Below, piece by piece: positions 1-12,600 of a stretch of DNA of 64,000 nt. The stretch is taken from assembly GCA_030248135.1 (NCBI GenBank), contig JASANC010000791.1, positions 124,001 through 188,000 of the forward strand, written 5' to 3'. Under the pieces are notes generated by a model that saw nothing but the letters and a program-made list of their open reading frames with translations, was not told the origin of the DNA and made no database searches. Numbering within the stretch: position 1 is the stretch's first letter; each line of letters opens with the position of its first letter. Source of the stretch: Theristus sp. LFF4_11. Taxonomy: Eukaryota > Nematoda > Chromadorea > Monhysterida > Xyalidae. The position numbers were made by a program, and so were the translations under genes.

Positions 1-564
1 CTTTGGGTGTTCGTTTCGTGTGCACAGAACCAAGTTTGTGGCTTATACTAAGCTCGCTGCAGGGCAGCGAGAAAGTTTGAAAAACGCGCGCGAGGGGAAA
101 ACGGCTCATATTATGCGTGATGCGCTCTCCGCTCGCTGCGCTCGCTCGCGCATCCGCATGATAATTGTGCACGTATGTTGCAGACAGAGAAAAAAAAATG
201 GAGAATTTAGAAAGTAAAAGGGGAGGGATTGGGGGGATGAAAATGAGGGGGGGGTTGGGGGGGGGGGGGGGGGGGGTTGATTGTGGGCGGGTGATGGGGT
301 TATTTGTTTGGTGTGGTTTGTTGTCTATATGCATTGCAGCTTGCAACAGAATCATTTCTTTCACTGAGGTGCGGTGGCTTCTTTTTCTCGTGAGCTATCA
401 AAAAATTACATAAAAACGTTGTACACTGTGTTTGATTCAATGTAAAGAATATGGTAACAGATAACAAAGTTTTCTGATTTTACCCATGCAACAATTCAGC
501 GAATAAAAAACGTCGTAAATTTGTTCACCAAACCAGTTAGTTCCGCATATGCACACCGAATATG
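1..564. other. Non-coding start of window with a G homopolymer tract
   Basis: No coding signal is seen. Positions 230-285 are almost pure G broken by a few A or T, a low-complexity tract that could form G-quadruplexes and is likely to be unstable or poorly assembled. The open frames across it encode only glycine-rich low-complexity sequence and are not believed. Confidence 0.6.
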
Positions 565-570
565 ATTAGA
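565..570. repeat. Target-site duplication of the foldback element, left copy
   Basis: ATTAGA lies immediately outside the left inverted repeat and is repeated exactly at 3316-3321 outside the right one. Extending by one base on either side breaks the match, so the duplication is 6 bp. Confidence 0.75.
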
Positions 571-793
571 CGGCGCTTTCCTATTTTAGCGTAACTTTCC
601 ACAAATAGAGTAACTTTGATATTTTAGCGTAACTTTCAACAAATAAAATAACTTTGATATTTTAGCGTAACTTTCAACAAATAAAGTAACCTTGATATTT
701 TACCGTAACTTTGATATTTTAGCGTAACTTTCAATATGTTACGCTAAAATAGGATAGGACTTGGTACTGTCCTATTTTAGCGTATCAACATAT

Positions 794-1234
794 CACAGGG
801 AAAAGAACTATCCAAATGTACGCCAAATGTACACACGTATGTACTCCAAATGTACCCCAAATGTACCATAGTGGCACACATAATTGGCTCATCGACGTAT
901 ATGGTATGTACCATAGTGGCGTAACATAACTGAGCCATCGGGGTATAGGGTATGTATCACATATATGCGATTATGGCGCAGTCAGACAATTATGACTAAG
1001 TATGCAATAAATATGTTTGCAATCATGGAAACCCCTCACACGCATGCAGATACACGCTCTCTTAAGGGGGCAAGACAAACAGGTATGTATCTAATTATGT
1101 CTGTTGTTAGTTATGTATGCATAATTAAGATGCTATGGTCAAACTATGTACATACCTAAACAAATATGGGAGCTTCCTGCTATGTATGAAATATGTACAT
1201 AGTGTAGTACATTTGGATCGTTCTTTTCCCTGTG
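794..1234. mobile_element. 441-bp MITE nested in the left arm of the foldback element
   Basis: The ends are 27-bp near-perfect inverted repeats beginning CACAGGGAAAAGAAC (one mismatch inside). ATAT flanks both sides (790-793 and 1235-1238). The opposite arm of the host foldback, read in reverse complement near 3043-3062, holds the uninterrupted site with one ATAT, so the insertion is directly visible as a filled site against an empty site. The same data fit a TA duplication with an end one base longer, as in Tc1/mariner MITEs. Inside are short repeats around ATGTACCATAGTGGC. No coding capacity is seen. Confidence 0.85.
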
Positions 1235-1319
1235 ATATAAACAGCTCATTTAAAGCTATTTCAGCCGCGAAACTTTGTAAACCTACGTTATTTTGCACGT
1301 AGATTTCAAATTTTAATCT

Positions 1320-2455
1320 TGTGGGTTACGGTAACGCCCGGTTTGGTCCCAACACGATCTTAGTTCCGTCAACAATCCACAAACAGCTTGGTAACCGCAA
1401 CCAAATTAGTGAAACAAGTTAGATTAGGGTTGTTTTGCATGGAGATTTAAAATTTAAACCTTGTGGGTTACGGTAACGCTTGGTTTGGTCTCAACACGAT
1501 GGGTTACGGTAACGCTTGGTTTGGTCTCAACACGATCTTAGTTTTATGAACAACCCACAAACAGCTTGGTAACCGCAACCAAACCGGTGAAACAAGCTAG
1601 GTTACGGTTGTTTTGCACGGAGATTTCAAGTTTAAACCTTGTGGGTTACGGTAACGCTTGGTTTGGTCTCAAAACGATGTTAGTTTCATCAACAACCCAT
1701 AAACAGCTTGGTAACCGCAACCGAACCGGTGAATCATGCTATATTAGGGTTGTTTTGCACGAAGATTTTGAATTTCCTTTTTTTGGATTACGGTAACGCC
1801 TGGTTTGGTTCCAATACAATCTTAGTTCTATCAACAATCTACAAACAGCTTGGTAACCGCAACCAAACCGGTGAAACAAGCTAGATTAAGGTTGTTTTGC
1901 ACGCAGATTTTGAATTTCAGCTTTCTGGATTACGGTAACGCCTGGTTTAGTCTCAACACGATTTTAGTTTTATGAATAATCCACAAACAGCTTGGTAACC
2001 GCAACCAAACCGGTGAAACAAGCTAGATTAAGGTTGTTTTGCACGCAGATTTTGAATTTCATCTTTCTGGATTACGGTAACGCCTGGTTTGGTTCCAATA
2101 CAATCTTAGTTCTATCAACAATCTACAAACAGCTTGGTAACCGCAACCAAACCGGTGAAACAAGCTAGATTAAGGTTGTTTTGCACGCAGATTTTGAATT
2201 TCAGCTTTCTGGATTACGGTAACGCCTGGTTTAGTCTCAACACGATTTTAGTTTTATGAATAACCCATAAACAGCTTGGTAACCGCAACCAAACCGGTGA
2301 AACAAGCTAGATTAAAGTTGTTTTGCACGCAGATTTTGAATTTCATCTTTCTGGATTACGGTAACGCCTGGTTTGGTCTCAACAAAATCTTCGTTCCATG
2401 GACAACCCACAAACAGCTTGGTAACCGCAACCAAACGCTGAAACAAGCTAGATTA
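1320..2455 (+). repeat. Tandem array of a 142-bp repeat, left arm of the foldback element (about 8 copies)
   Basis: The marker GGTAACCGCAACC recurs near 1390, 1568, 1711, 1853, 1994, 2135, 2278 and 2421, a period close to 142 bp apart from one early unit lengthened by a short internal duplication. Each unit also carries TTACGGTAACGC and GGTCTCAACACGAT. The copies are highly similar, which points to recent expansion or homogenisation. Confidence 0.85.
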
Positions 2456-2460
2456 CAATT

Positions 2461-3005
2461 GTTGCGGTTACCAAGCTGTTTGTAGATTGTTGATAGAACT
2501 AAAATCGTATTGGGACCAAACTAGGCGTTACCGTAATCCAAAAAGGTGAAATTCAAAATCTGCGTGCAAAACAACTTTAACCTAGCTTGTTTCACCGGTT
2601 TGGTTGCGGTTACCAAGCTGTTTATGGGTTGTTTATGGAACTAAGATCGTGTTGAGACCAAACCAAGCGTTACCGTAATCCACAAGGTTTAAACTTGAAA
2701 TCTCCGTGCAAAACAACCTTAACCTAGCTTGTTTCACCGGTTTGGTTGCGGTTACCAAGCTGTTTGTGGGTTGTTCATAGAACTAAGATCGTGTTGAGAC
2801 CAAACCAAGCGTTACCGTAACCCACAAGGTTTAAATTTGAAATCTCCATGCAAAACAACTTTAATCTAACTTGTTTCACTAATTTGGTTGCGGTTACCAA
2901 GCTGTTTGTGGATTGTTGACGGAACTAAGATCGTGTTGGGACCAAACCGGGCGTTACCGTAACCCACAAGATTAAAATTTGAAATCTACGTGCAAAATAA
3001 CGTAG
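2461..3005 (-). repeat. Inverted tandem array of the same 142-bp repeat, right arm (about 4 copies)
   Basis: The complement marker GGTTGCGGTTACC recurs near 2465, 2607, 2749 and 2889. This is the mirror image of the left array but with about half the copies, so the arms differ in length and the turn of the hairpin sits near 2456-2460. Confidence 0.85.
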
Positions 3006-3321
3006 GTTTACAAAGTTTCGCGGCTGAAATAGCTTTAAATGAGCTGTTTATATGTTGATCAGCTAAAATAGGACAGTACCAAGCCCTATCCTATTTTAGC
3101 GTAACATATTGAAAGTTACGCTAAAATAGGATAGCTGTTATTCATCGAAAATTGAAAGTTACGGTAAAATATCAAAGTTACTTTATTTGTTGAAAGTTAC
3201 GCTAAAATATCAAAGTTACTTTATTTGTTGAAAGTTACGCTAAAATATCAAAGTTACTTTATTTGTGGAAAGTTACTCTATTTGTGGAAAGTTACGCTAA
3301 AATAGGAAAGCGCCGATTAGA

Positions 3322-6300
3322 CTATGTACATTTTTGTACCTGCTCACATAAAGAGCTTCAATGATGCACAAAAAAGCAGCATTAGTGTTGAATAAAGCGT
3401 TTTCGATTAGTTCTTTCACTGCTACAATATACCGTATAGCGTACACCAGGTTTTGCAGTAATTTTTTGAAGAGCCGGAAGCTAACAGCAATCCTTTCAAA
3501 AGGATCTTTTTTCGTGTGCTATAGAAAGAAATGTTTGAAACCGTGGAAAGGTTCTCTTGTTCTTTTTTGCTTAGAAGCAACCGAGTTTCAATCAGAGTTT
3601 ATATCCTCGATCCAGGAGCGCATGCGTGGCCAGTGTTGAATTTTTATGATTCTACCAAGCATCTGGGCTGATGCAGGCTGCTCCATCGCGGTTTCAGGGC
3701 TTAATAAAGCGCGCGCGCCCGTTCTGTTCTGGACGAACTACAATGGGCCATGCACGTAACAACGGAGGAAAAGTAATTTTCAGTGTATATCTTTCGGCTG
3801 ACGGCGGTACGCAGTCGAGTAAAGGTGCAGCAGCCAGCTATGCGGTCTACTGTGCTCTTTCTGGCGTGTTTCTGGCGAAAGATTTTTCATTATATCCACG
3901 TATGAAAAATATTATACCGGAAATCTGCACACATTGTTCTATGCGCCCTCAAAATGGGTGTGCGTGTCGCTGCGCATTCCATGTACATGCATGTAATTGT
4001 ACATTCGAGTGGAGTGGGTGCAATTCCGAAAAAAATTGAAGCCGATGGTCATTTTGAAAGAGTTGTGGTCGTGAAACAAAACTGAAATTCAATCCATGAC
4101 GCACGTAAAAATTGAGATCAGGAAGTTCAAGTGGCAATTTATGCTTTCTGGTTTTTTTCTGACGAAATGACTGCAATAAATAAAATACGGCTGGTTGACT
4201 GTTTTGGGAGCCAGGCAAGACCACACACACACTCAGGAACGCAATGTGCCCTAAAAGTTAATTCATGCGATTTGTTGAACATGCAAAACACCGATCATGC
4301 ACAACCTAATTTTCTGGCAAAAATTGGCATCATAAAATAAGCAGCGACAATATGTATTTAGAGGTTTTCCTGCTGGGAATGCTTATCCAACCACATGTAG
4401 CAGCACGCTGAAAAAATGTCCGAACTCGAGTCCGGTGGAGTGTCCTGCGTCGTGTCCTCTCCCGTCGCGTGTCCCGAGTCGTGCCCTGTCCGTGCGATGT
4501 CCCAAAAATATTTTTTATGTTAATTCGTTTTCCTGCACAAGACAAGACGCGGGACACGGACACGGACTGTCACACGCGGCGGGACACGCCACCGGATACG
4601 AGTTCGGGCATTTTTAGGGTGAAAACCACATGCCGCAAATTGTGCTGCGTCGATTTTTCTAATAAAATAGGTTTATCAGGGACTTATTTTCAAAAAAAAA
4701 GATCAACAGCAGCTGACGTCAACAGAGACTCTGTATGGTAATGAGAAGCTGTAAAAAAGCAAAAATAATTGCCAAAGTGCGCAAAATTATGACCCATCAT
4801 CTTCCCTTTCATATCGGAAACGGACACAAACTGACTGCCCTGTATAATACCCATGCAAAAATATTCAATTCGGAATGTCACATTCGCATATCTCTCATGA
4901 GAACAACTTTGACAATTGCTCTATCTTTAAATGATGACTGATACGTCTGGGTTTCCAGTACAACCCTGTACTAGGTTGATTTTCGTCATTTGTTCTTGAA
5001 GTTGTCACCCAATAAACACGCAATTGTACAAATGTAGCTCATCAAATGGTGCTAATAATAGACAATTTGCTTAAGCAGTAGTGTTCGTTGTTATGTTCGG
5101 TTTCACATCAGACAAGATGTGTCAAAAGTGGCGCAGTGCATAGTTCATGTACACATGCACCGCATTGGTTGGCAACTTTTCTGTCCGCAGTTCAGACTTT
5201 CGCAAAAAAGGCGTAGCTGATTTACAGTTTTGACCGGGAGGAAACAAGCAATGAGACGGCTATAAAAACGTCGAGGCCAGGAGCGAGCTGGCTGGGTGTG
5301 GGTGTGGGCGTCAGAAACGCATCAAGCACGGTAAAATGCAATATGCGTTCAGTGGTGCAAACCGGTTTAAACATTGCATACATACATTTTTCAAAACCAC
5401 AGGCGAGAGTTCTCTTGCCTTCTATACGGATGATTTTTTCAAATGTAATTATCTTCGTCACAAAAGCTGCGTCTAGCATCCACAGGACAGTTTCATTAAA
5501 ATTACACCGCCTCTCGAGGGCCTAGTCGCCAAAGGACAAACTTGGCCAGCAGCCTTGTGCAGCTTTTGCACGTTGCTTATTGCAGCGCACATCGCACATC
5601 ACCAGTTTCCACTTTTCCACGAACGCGTCGTTTTTTGTTGTTTGTTGCAAAAAGCTCACGCAACGCCGGCGCGCTAAAATGTAATTAAATGAGGTGCATC
5701 TGACGTTATTGTTGTTGTTGTTGCCGTTGTTTTGTTGTTAAAAGCACAGGAAGCGGCGCATCCTGCAGAACAGCGTAGAACCACCAAACCAGAGTGTCTG
5801 CTCTGCTGCTAATCCTTTGTTCAAATTTCAACTTTTCAATTATGTGCCATCACTTTGGAGCAAAGAAAAACCTTGCTTTGCTTAATGTAAAAACGATGCT
5901 CTTGTTTCATCGTTTTTACCAGCAGCATCGACGACAAAAAGTGAACACGTTTGCTGAAATGCTGACGAGCGCACAAACAAGTGCTGATGCATTATAAGTT
6001 ACAGATTCTATCAAAAAATATAAAATACAGTACAAGAAGTCCCCAATTTTTGAAAAGTTATAGGACAAGCTTTATTGCTCCGAAATACAGAAATGTCGAA
6101 TGTCGACTGAAAATGCAAAAGAAAACTAGATAATAAGAGCAAGACCGAACACATGCAGAAAAAGGGGGACACTGAAAGGGTTCGCGAGTTCAATTTTCAA
6201 TTGGCACTTCTGACGCGCGGTTTCAGTTCCTGAGGGGCATTATCGCTACATAATCACAAAATCATCAGAAGAAGAAGAACAGCTTGAAGATTTCCGGCTG

Positions 6301-9300
6301 TCCGCCAGTATGTAATCAGCCATTTTCACTTACACATGTTCGCTACACATGCGGCTAGTTAGGTTTAGCGAGAAAGTTTTTTTTTTCTGTGATGCACAGA
6401 TGAGAAGAGTGCAGCCGGCTGTGCGGGCAGAAGTATAAAAAACAGCTAAAGAAAGCACGTTGCGCGATTCAATTTTACTTTTGCACCATGATATTATTAC
6501 TTCAGTTGGACAGATATACTGACACGGATTGCTGAAAAATTCTCCACGAAAAAACGAACAACAACTCGAATAACGGTGGACTAACATGTGTTTTGTTGAC
6601 GGGAGACATGTCAGAAAAAGCGGAGAGATCTTTTTCGGTGCAGCGTTATCTTTGGGTGTATTTTTACATTTTACTCCACTACGCACACAAGCATGTTCAA
6701 TATTCTTGTCTTCCTATTGCGCCGCTCTTATCTCAAAGTGTGGCGGCGGAGACTCAAAATTGCAGAGCGGTTTCTTTTTGCGCCCGCTGCCGTGCCAGCA
6801 TGGCACATGCGTGGTGTCTCTGCTCTGCTTTTGCTTAATTTGAGCGTCCCAATATCCGCCAGCGTACATGCATGGGAAAACGCAAAATACAAGCATAAAA
6901 TAAGAAAAAGGCGCACACCGCGCGGGTGGCTCCTAAATGGAATCGAACTGCAATTTGGGCAGCAAAAAAGTGTGCATGTACATAGATTTTCATCCGTTCT
7001 GGAACTGGGAAAAGTGAGTTCGAAAAAATAAAACGTAAAATCCCTACCGCGGTGTGCGTTATTTGTCTCTGAAATTTGCTGTACACACGCTGAAATGTGC
7101 CGGTTCTTTCGGGGAAAATTCACTGCAGCGCACATCAGCAATGAACAAAATGAGAGAGATACAGATGTACGCGAAACATGGGAGAACAGCAGCACGGAGA
7201 CTGCGGAGCGGATCCCATTAGCAGAGAATGGCACTTTTGCAAACACCACACATCACTGAAACGGCCATGGATGAGTTTAAAAACTGTGCATCTGTTCTGT
7301 GTGGTGGGCTAAAGCGGTAACTTCTGCATTTTTCTCTACGCTCACTCCGTGTGGTAATATTATTGTGCTAGTTAATGCTAGCTGGCGCTAACGATGATAA
7401 TGATAATGATGAAAGTCTCTCGTTTTGTGCGAACTGTTCAGTGAGTGCAATATGGATTTGTACTTCACTGATAGAGAGTGGTGGAAGTGACAAATGGTGC
7501 TAAACGAGCTGATTGGTTGCATTTGAATTCGCTGTGAGCTATGGTTGGCCGCACTGGCATGAGGCAACCAACCGATGGTATACATTGCAGCAATAATTGC
7601 ACGATTCACAATGTTTACCAGCGTGTGCCGTTTTGCGGCCATATTTGAAAAAATTCTATCAAGGTTCGTTTATGATTGAAAAACAACAGTGCGCAAGACC
7701 AAAGAGATTGCCAATCAATAACAAACTCCAATGAGTCTCATAATTATAACGGCGCAGAAACTCTTTATTATTGCAGCATGTTTATTATGACGCATGTGCA
7801 TCATACACACATTGCAGCTTATTGACCGATCCAGACTTATTTTACGGCATTTAACGAATATTCCATACGTTTCCGTTTATGTAGAGCTTAATAATCATTG
7901 CTGCATAACTTCCAAACCTGAATGATGTTCTATGAAACTGCAACCCAACTGTTTCATGATGCAAATGTACCTGAACGGTCACCATTGAAGTAGAAACGTG
8001 TGCACAGAAAGCTAAAATAACACCGCCGAACCAGTATTGCTTGCCAGATTGAAATTTGTTCAGAGCAACAATTTGTTAAAAAAAAAAATCTTTCTACGGG
8101 CATCTGAGTTCAATCGACCATTAAAACATCCATTAGCTAGTCAAACAAAAGTGACAAAAAGACACATGGCCATTTCCTGGTGATTCAAAGTTCATTAAAA
8201 TTGGAGCTTTTCGTTTTTATTTCCATCGTTGCGTCAGTTCCAATGTAACTAATCAATTCTCACAAACTGTGGCGACAAATGGCTCTGGAAACAAGAAGCA
8301 ATTTTTGAAACATGTGTCGTGTCATGGGCCGATCGATTATGTGCTGCCAACATGCAATAATATTGATAAAATGCGAATTAGAGAGTGTGTACTGCTGACA
8401 GAGCGAATGCTCGATTGTTCGATGTTGGTGCCATGGGTATCGGCGTAAGACTCAAACAAAGATTGAAGTTTCAGCAGCAGATTTGAGGCAACAGGCTGAG
8501 GCTGCGTGCATGTGTATGGAACTGAATCAGCTGGTGGGTGTGGTGGGTGGTGTGTGTTATTTTTGAATTGAAACAATTGTGCTGATCATGCGATGCAAAC
8601 ACTCAATGCTGTTTCAGTTTCCAAACGTACTTTTTGAATGCGCAGTCTAGCGCCTCCACCTCATCTGCGTCATCGCCAACAACAACACTGAGGCACCGAC
8701 AAATTTGTTGGCGCGCATTTGCAAGTTAAGCCATGTGGCCGCTGTATGATCGACAATCAGCTGGATTACACCTGGCAGTCTTATTGCACAAATGTAACGA
8801 TTTCGGAAATTCTATCTCATATGCTTACGTACGAACGACGAACGAAACTTACCAACGAAAACGTGTGTACTACTGAATGTGTGCCACACGGAACTACAAT
8901 GTACCAATGAGTTATTGTTTTGGATAATCATCTGCTCGATTTGTGGCTTGAAAACGTCGAGTTTAAAAATACACTGAATACTGACTATTAGTGGTCACGT
9001 TTCACGGTGTATCGCTAAGCTGCACAAAGTTCCGATATTTGATGTTTCATTTTCTTTTTGAAATGTTTTTTAAAACATGGACGATAGTTAAAAGAACATG
9101 TAATCGTTGAGACACCGCAAGAGTTTTGGCAGACATATGTGACAAAGCAAACATACATGTAGTACATCACGACTAGATCAAGCTAATACTTTTCGCACAT
9201 GGACATTGCAGTTTTAATTTACTTGGCGATACTCTCAAGACGATCAGATATCGATACCACAACAATCAGCTTAAGCATCATTTGTGCATCAACGTACTGC

Positions 9301-9616
9301 TGGGTATTCTTTTACCAGAAGATATATTTTTGTTTGCAACTATTTGCAAACGAATAAATTACTCGAATCATACACAACTGAAAACCAACAAATGCAGATA
9401 AGCAAATAAATGCGCCACAAAACGATCACTGATAATGGGATGTATGTACAGCATTTGGAAACATCGCCATAGATGAATACACGTATCACTTAACCTTTCT
9501 TAACAGAATCTACAAAGAAAGGAATATAGCGAGAGATGCACATGTATGCTGTCGCAGTGTAAGACGTCTCATAATACAGCTCAGCCGAGGTGTAATAATA
9601 AATGTAATATGGAGTG
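3322..9616. other. Intergenic stretch without a supported gene
   Basis: The open frames here are short, have biased low-complexity translations and show no family motifs or consistent splice phasing. The only structure noted is the inverted repeat at 4406-4617 and small simple repeats such as GTT repeats near 5706 and GATAAT repeats near 7393. The iGluR gene ends at 9617 on the other strand, so part of the region just below 9617 must be its 3' UTR. No TTTATT (AATAAA on the minus strand) was found in the 300 bp nearest the stop. Confidence 0.6.
4406..4617. repeat. GC-rich imperfect palindrome, MITE-like
   Basis: The left arm begins AATGTCCGAACTCGAGTCCGG near 4406 and the right arm is an imperfect complement that ends near 4617. 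Arms of about 90 bp are rich in GTGTCC and GTCC units, and an A/T-rich centre (4500-4530) separates them. No clear target duplication is seen, so transposon origin is inferred only from the hairpin shape. Confidence 0.55.
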
Positions 9617-12600
9617 TCAGTGTCTGATGCGTTGCACAGTACGTGCCGCTCTGTTCGTCGGCGGTGACGAGCTCGATCGTTGCTGATGACGCTCGGCAGC
9701 ACCGAGGTACGGCGGCGGGTCAATGGCGGCTGCTGCCGCCTGCGCTGCGGACACCGGCGGCTCCGGCGGCAACACGAACGGCGGCTCGTACGCGGCTGCA
9801 CCGGCGTCAGTCGCGGGCGCACCAGCTGACTCGATGCCGTTGCCGCACAGCGCCGTGCTCTGTTTGCTGTGAGCACCGACGACCGTCGACTTCTTGCGCA
9901 CCGGTTTCGTTTCAGCGTGACACGACATTGCGAACTGCAACTCTTGGCACATCTCGACGCACAGTGGACGCTGCGTGCGGATCAAACATAATTTTTGGGA
10001 AGTTGACAAAAAGACAACCTTTTTACGGTTAGCATTTAGTGCCATTGTATTTATAGCACTTACTCTGTCCTCTTCAGCCGCTTGGCGACTTTTGTATATG
10101 AATTCGCAGATGCTGATCACGAGCGCAATGCACATGCCACCAGCAAGCACCACAAAAACGCCACCAACCTAGATCGGAGAGAGTCATTTGGGTGGGCGAA
10201 ACAAAATACAGAAGGAAACAAAACAAAAGTTTAGGCAGCACATTTTGGAGGCCAAGTTCGTTGTGAGAGGCAGCCTTCTTTGCTTCATCGCCAGTGCACT
10301 TGCCACCGCCTCGTTTCTGCTTCCACCAGGTCTCTTTCAGCTGCGCCAGAATAGTCTTCTCTTGCAACATCAGAATTGCACTTGAAATCGGCTCGCGGTA
10401 GACCGAATCTAAATGACGTACAAAAACGCGCTAATTGCAGGTCCCTAAAAAACAACATAAACTGCAAAATTGCAAAACCAACGTTTCGGCAAGCCAATGC
10501 CATAGCCCTTCGAGTCAAGCAAACCACCGATTTGCATCAGCTCGCAGTCGCGTTCCACAAAATATTCAAGCATGGCCGATTCCATGAGATATGCGTAGTC
10601 GCCCTGCTTTACCCTGCTGATGCCTTCTTGGCTGCTGTTCACAAAGACAGACGGCTGCGCTGACTCCATAAACGCCCACATTCGTTGGTACGTTTGAATG
10701 CGAGACTCCTGCAAGCAGAAATGCGCTTAAAGTACATTGTACCTTCTTCAAGCAAGCTACATTTAGTTCAGACAAAAAACCCCGAAGTTCCTCAAACATA
10801 AACCAACGTTAAAGAACGCCATTGTGGAACCTTTGCCGAGACTGCCATATTTGATCTTGGTCTGTTTTGCGAGATCATCGGCTGACTCAATCGGTGACAC
10901 CATGCGTTCGACAGTCAAGAAAGCGGCCAAGTTCGCGGTGTAGGAGGAAATTAGAATCAGCGTGAACAGCCACCACATGCAGGCGGCGACACGAGTGGAG
11001 GGCGCTCTCGGGGTGAGATCGCTACCCTGTTGCATTAAACTGCCGACTGTGAACCAGAAACTGTTGCCGAGAGTGAACTGATTCTCCACTTCGTCAACCT
11101 CTGAAAATTGGTTACAAGTTGTAATCACAACTTAAAAGAGTTTTCAGAAAGAAAGTTAGCAGACCAGGATCAACTGGATGTGGATTGTCCCACTCGAACG
11201 GGCTAAATCTTGCCAGGATCCAGAGCATCATCGATACACCAACGTAAGCAACAAGCATGTACAGCCAGACGTCCAATGACAGCGGTGAAAGAAACGTGAA
11301 CAGTCCCGGGTCCTCTTTGACCGGCTTCTTGAATAGAATGCTGATGCCAAGGTGCATGAATGGAACAGTGAAGTCGATTACTTCTGACCGACTGTAACTG
11401 ATTGTGAGCGATGCGACAGCCAGGTCGGCTTCCTACAAACATACTTTCACAATATACCGTTCCGTCCTATAATGGTTGGTCACATTATTAAAAAGTGAAC
11501 TGACCCCTCTGTACAATTCTCCGACCATTCCGTTCCAGTGACCAGTTGCGTCCTTGCCACCGTAGGCTTTGTCTTTCACTTCGTGAATTGTGTAGTTGAA
11601 CTTGCGAATGTTAGCTATTTCGCGTAACAGGTCGATGCAGTAACCTTCGAACCTGTCGTTGCCGTACAACGTCTTCTCTGTTTGTTTCAGCATGACGAAT
11701 GGCTCTTCCTGTAATGTCTTGTGTAAGTAATAGTACTGCTACTACTGCTGTTTCGTTACTGAAACGAACAATTTCGATAAAAGTGGAGAAAGTCGTACCA
11801 AAATTACGGTAACTCGTAGTGTTTTATTTTCCAGTGATTCGGTGGCCTCTTGCACAGCGACGTTGAAATCACGAGTAACATTCAATCCGTTCGCTTCAGT
11901 CCATTCAGCAAACTATGAATAATTCAAAATGTCATCAAAAAATAAAAAGAAGCTCTAAATTTTTTTTGTAAAGTTTCAGATTGAACCTCTCGAAAGCCTT
12001 CCTTTGAATGATCGATAATAGACAGCTTGAAATTTGTCCGAGCGCCTTTATTGTCAAGTGAAACAAAACCGGTGGTACCATTGAGTTCTGTCTGAAAACA
12101 AAATCATTTTAACGAACTTCTTTAATTAAGTTTCAGCTGCATGAAAAACAAACTGATGTTAAAGTAAGATAGACCATTTTGATCATGTTCATCACAGTGC
12201 TGCCGCCTGTCCAGGTACTCTGTTGATTTTGGCAGTCAATCGATCTTGGTTCCACATCCGAAATATCCCACGTTTTTCTTATTGCTGACGCAATGAAGTT
12301 CACAGAATCGAGCATCACAGCAAACGCAGTCTGCAATTAACAGCGACAAAGTAGGCTTTATTATCAATTTAATAATAATAATTATTCATTTACAACACAT
12401 GCCAAAAAAGTAAAAAAGCCAATGAGCAGTATTTCAACTTGGTTAAGCAGCCCAAAACAAACAGTGAAGCATTTTGCGGATGATTAAGCCGAACGAAAAA
12501 CTAGCACAATAAAGGTAGCTAACCACAACATAAATCAAGCAGTACTGTAGGTTTAATATAACAGAAGAACATGTCTTACTTGTAGCCCGGTGTTGCTTTG

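Larger units (their letters stand above)
571..3315. mobile_element. Foldback (long inverted-repeat) transposable element with internal tandem arrays
   Basis: The two ends are inverted copies of each other: CGGCGCTTTCC at 571-581 and its complement at 3305-3315. The inverted repeat continues inward through several units of a roughly 40-50 bp A/T-rich repeat (585-760 and 3100-3305) and then through arrays of a 142-bp repeat in opposite orientations. A 6-bp direct repeat, ATTAGA, flanks the ends at 565-570 and 3316-3321 and looks like a target-site duplication. No transposase frame is present, so the copy is non-autonomous. The structure recalls foldback or Galileo-like elements, but the superfamily cannot be named from the ends alone. 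Confidence 0.85.

Noticed and set aside
165..413. Glycine-rich open frame across the G tract
   Set aside because: It is produced by a G homopolymer and lacks any domain, signal or splice support.
1320..3005. Regularly spaced repeats resembling a CRISPR array
   Set aside because: The 142-bp units are contiguous without unique spacers, they occur in both orientations inside a foldback element, and the genome is eukaryotic.
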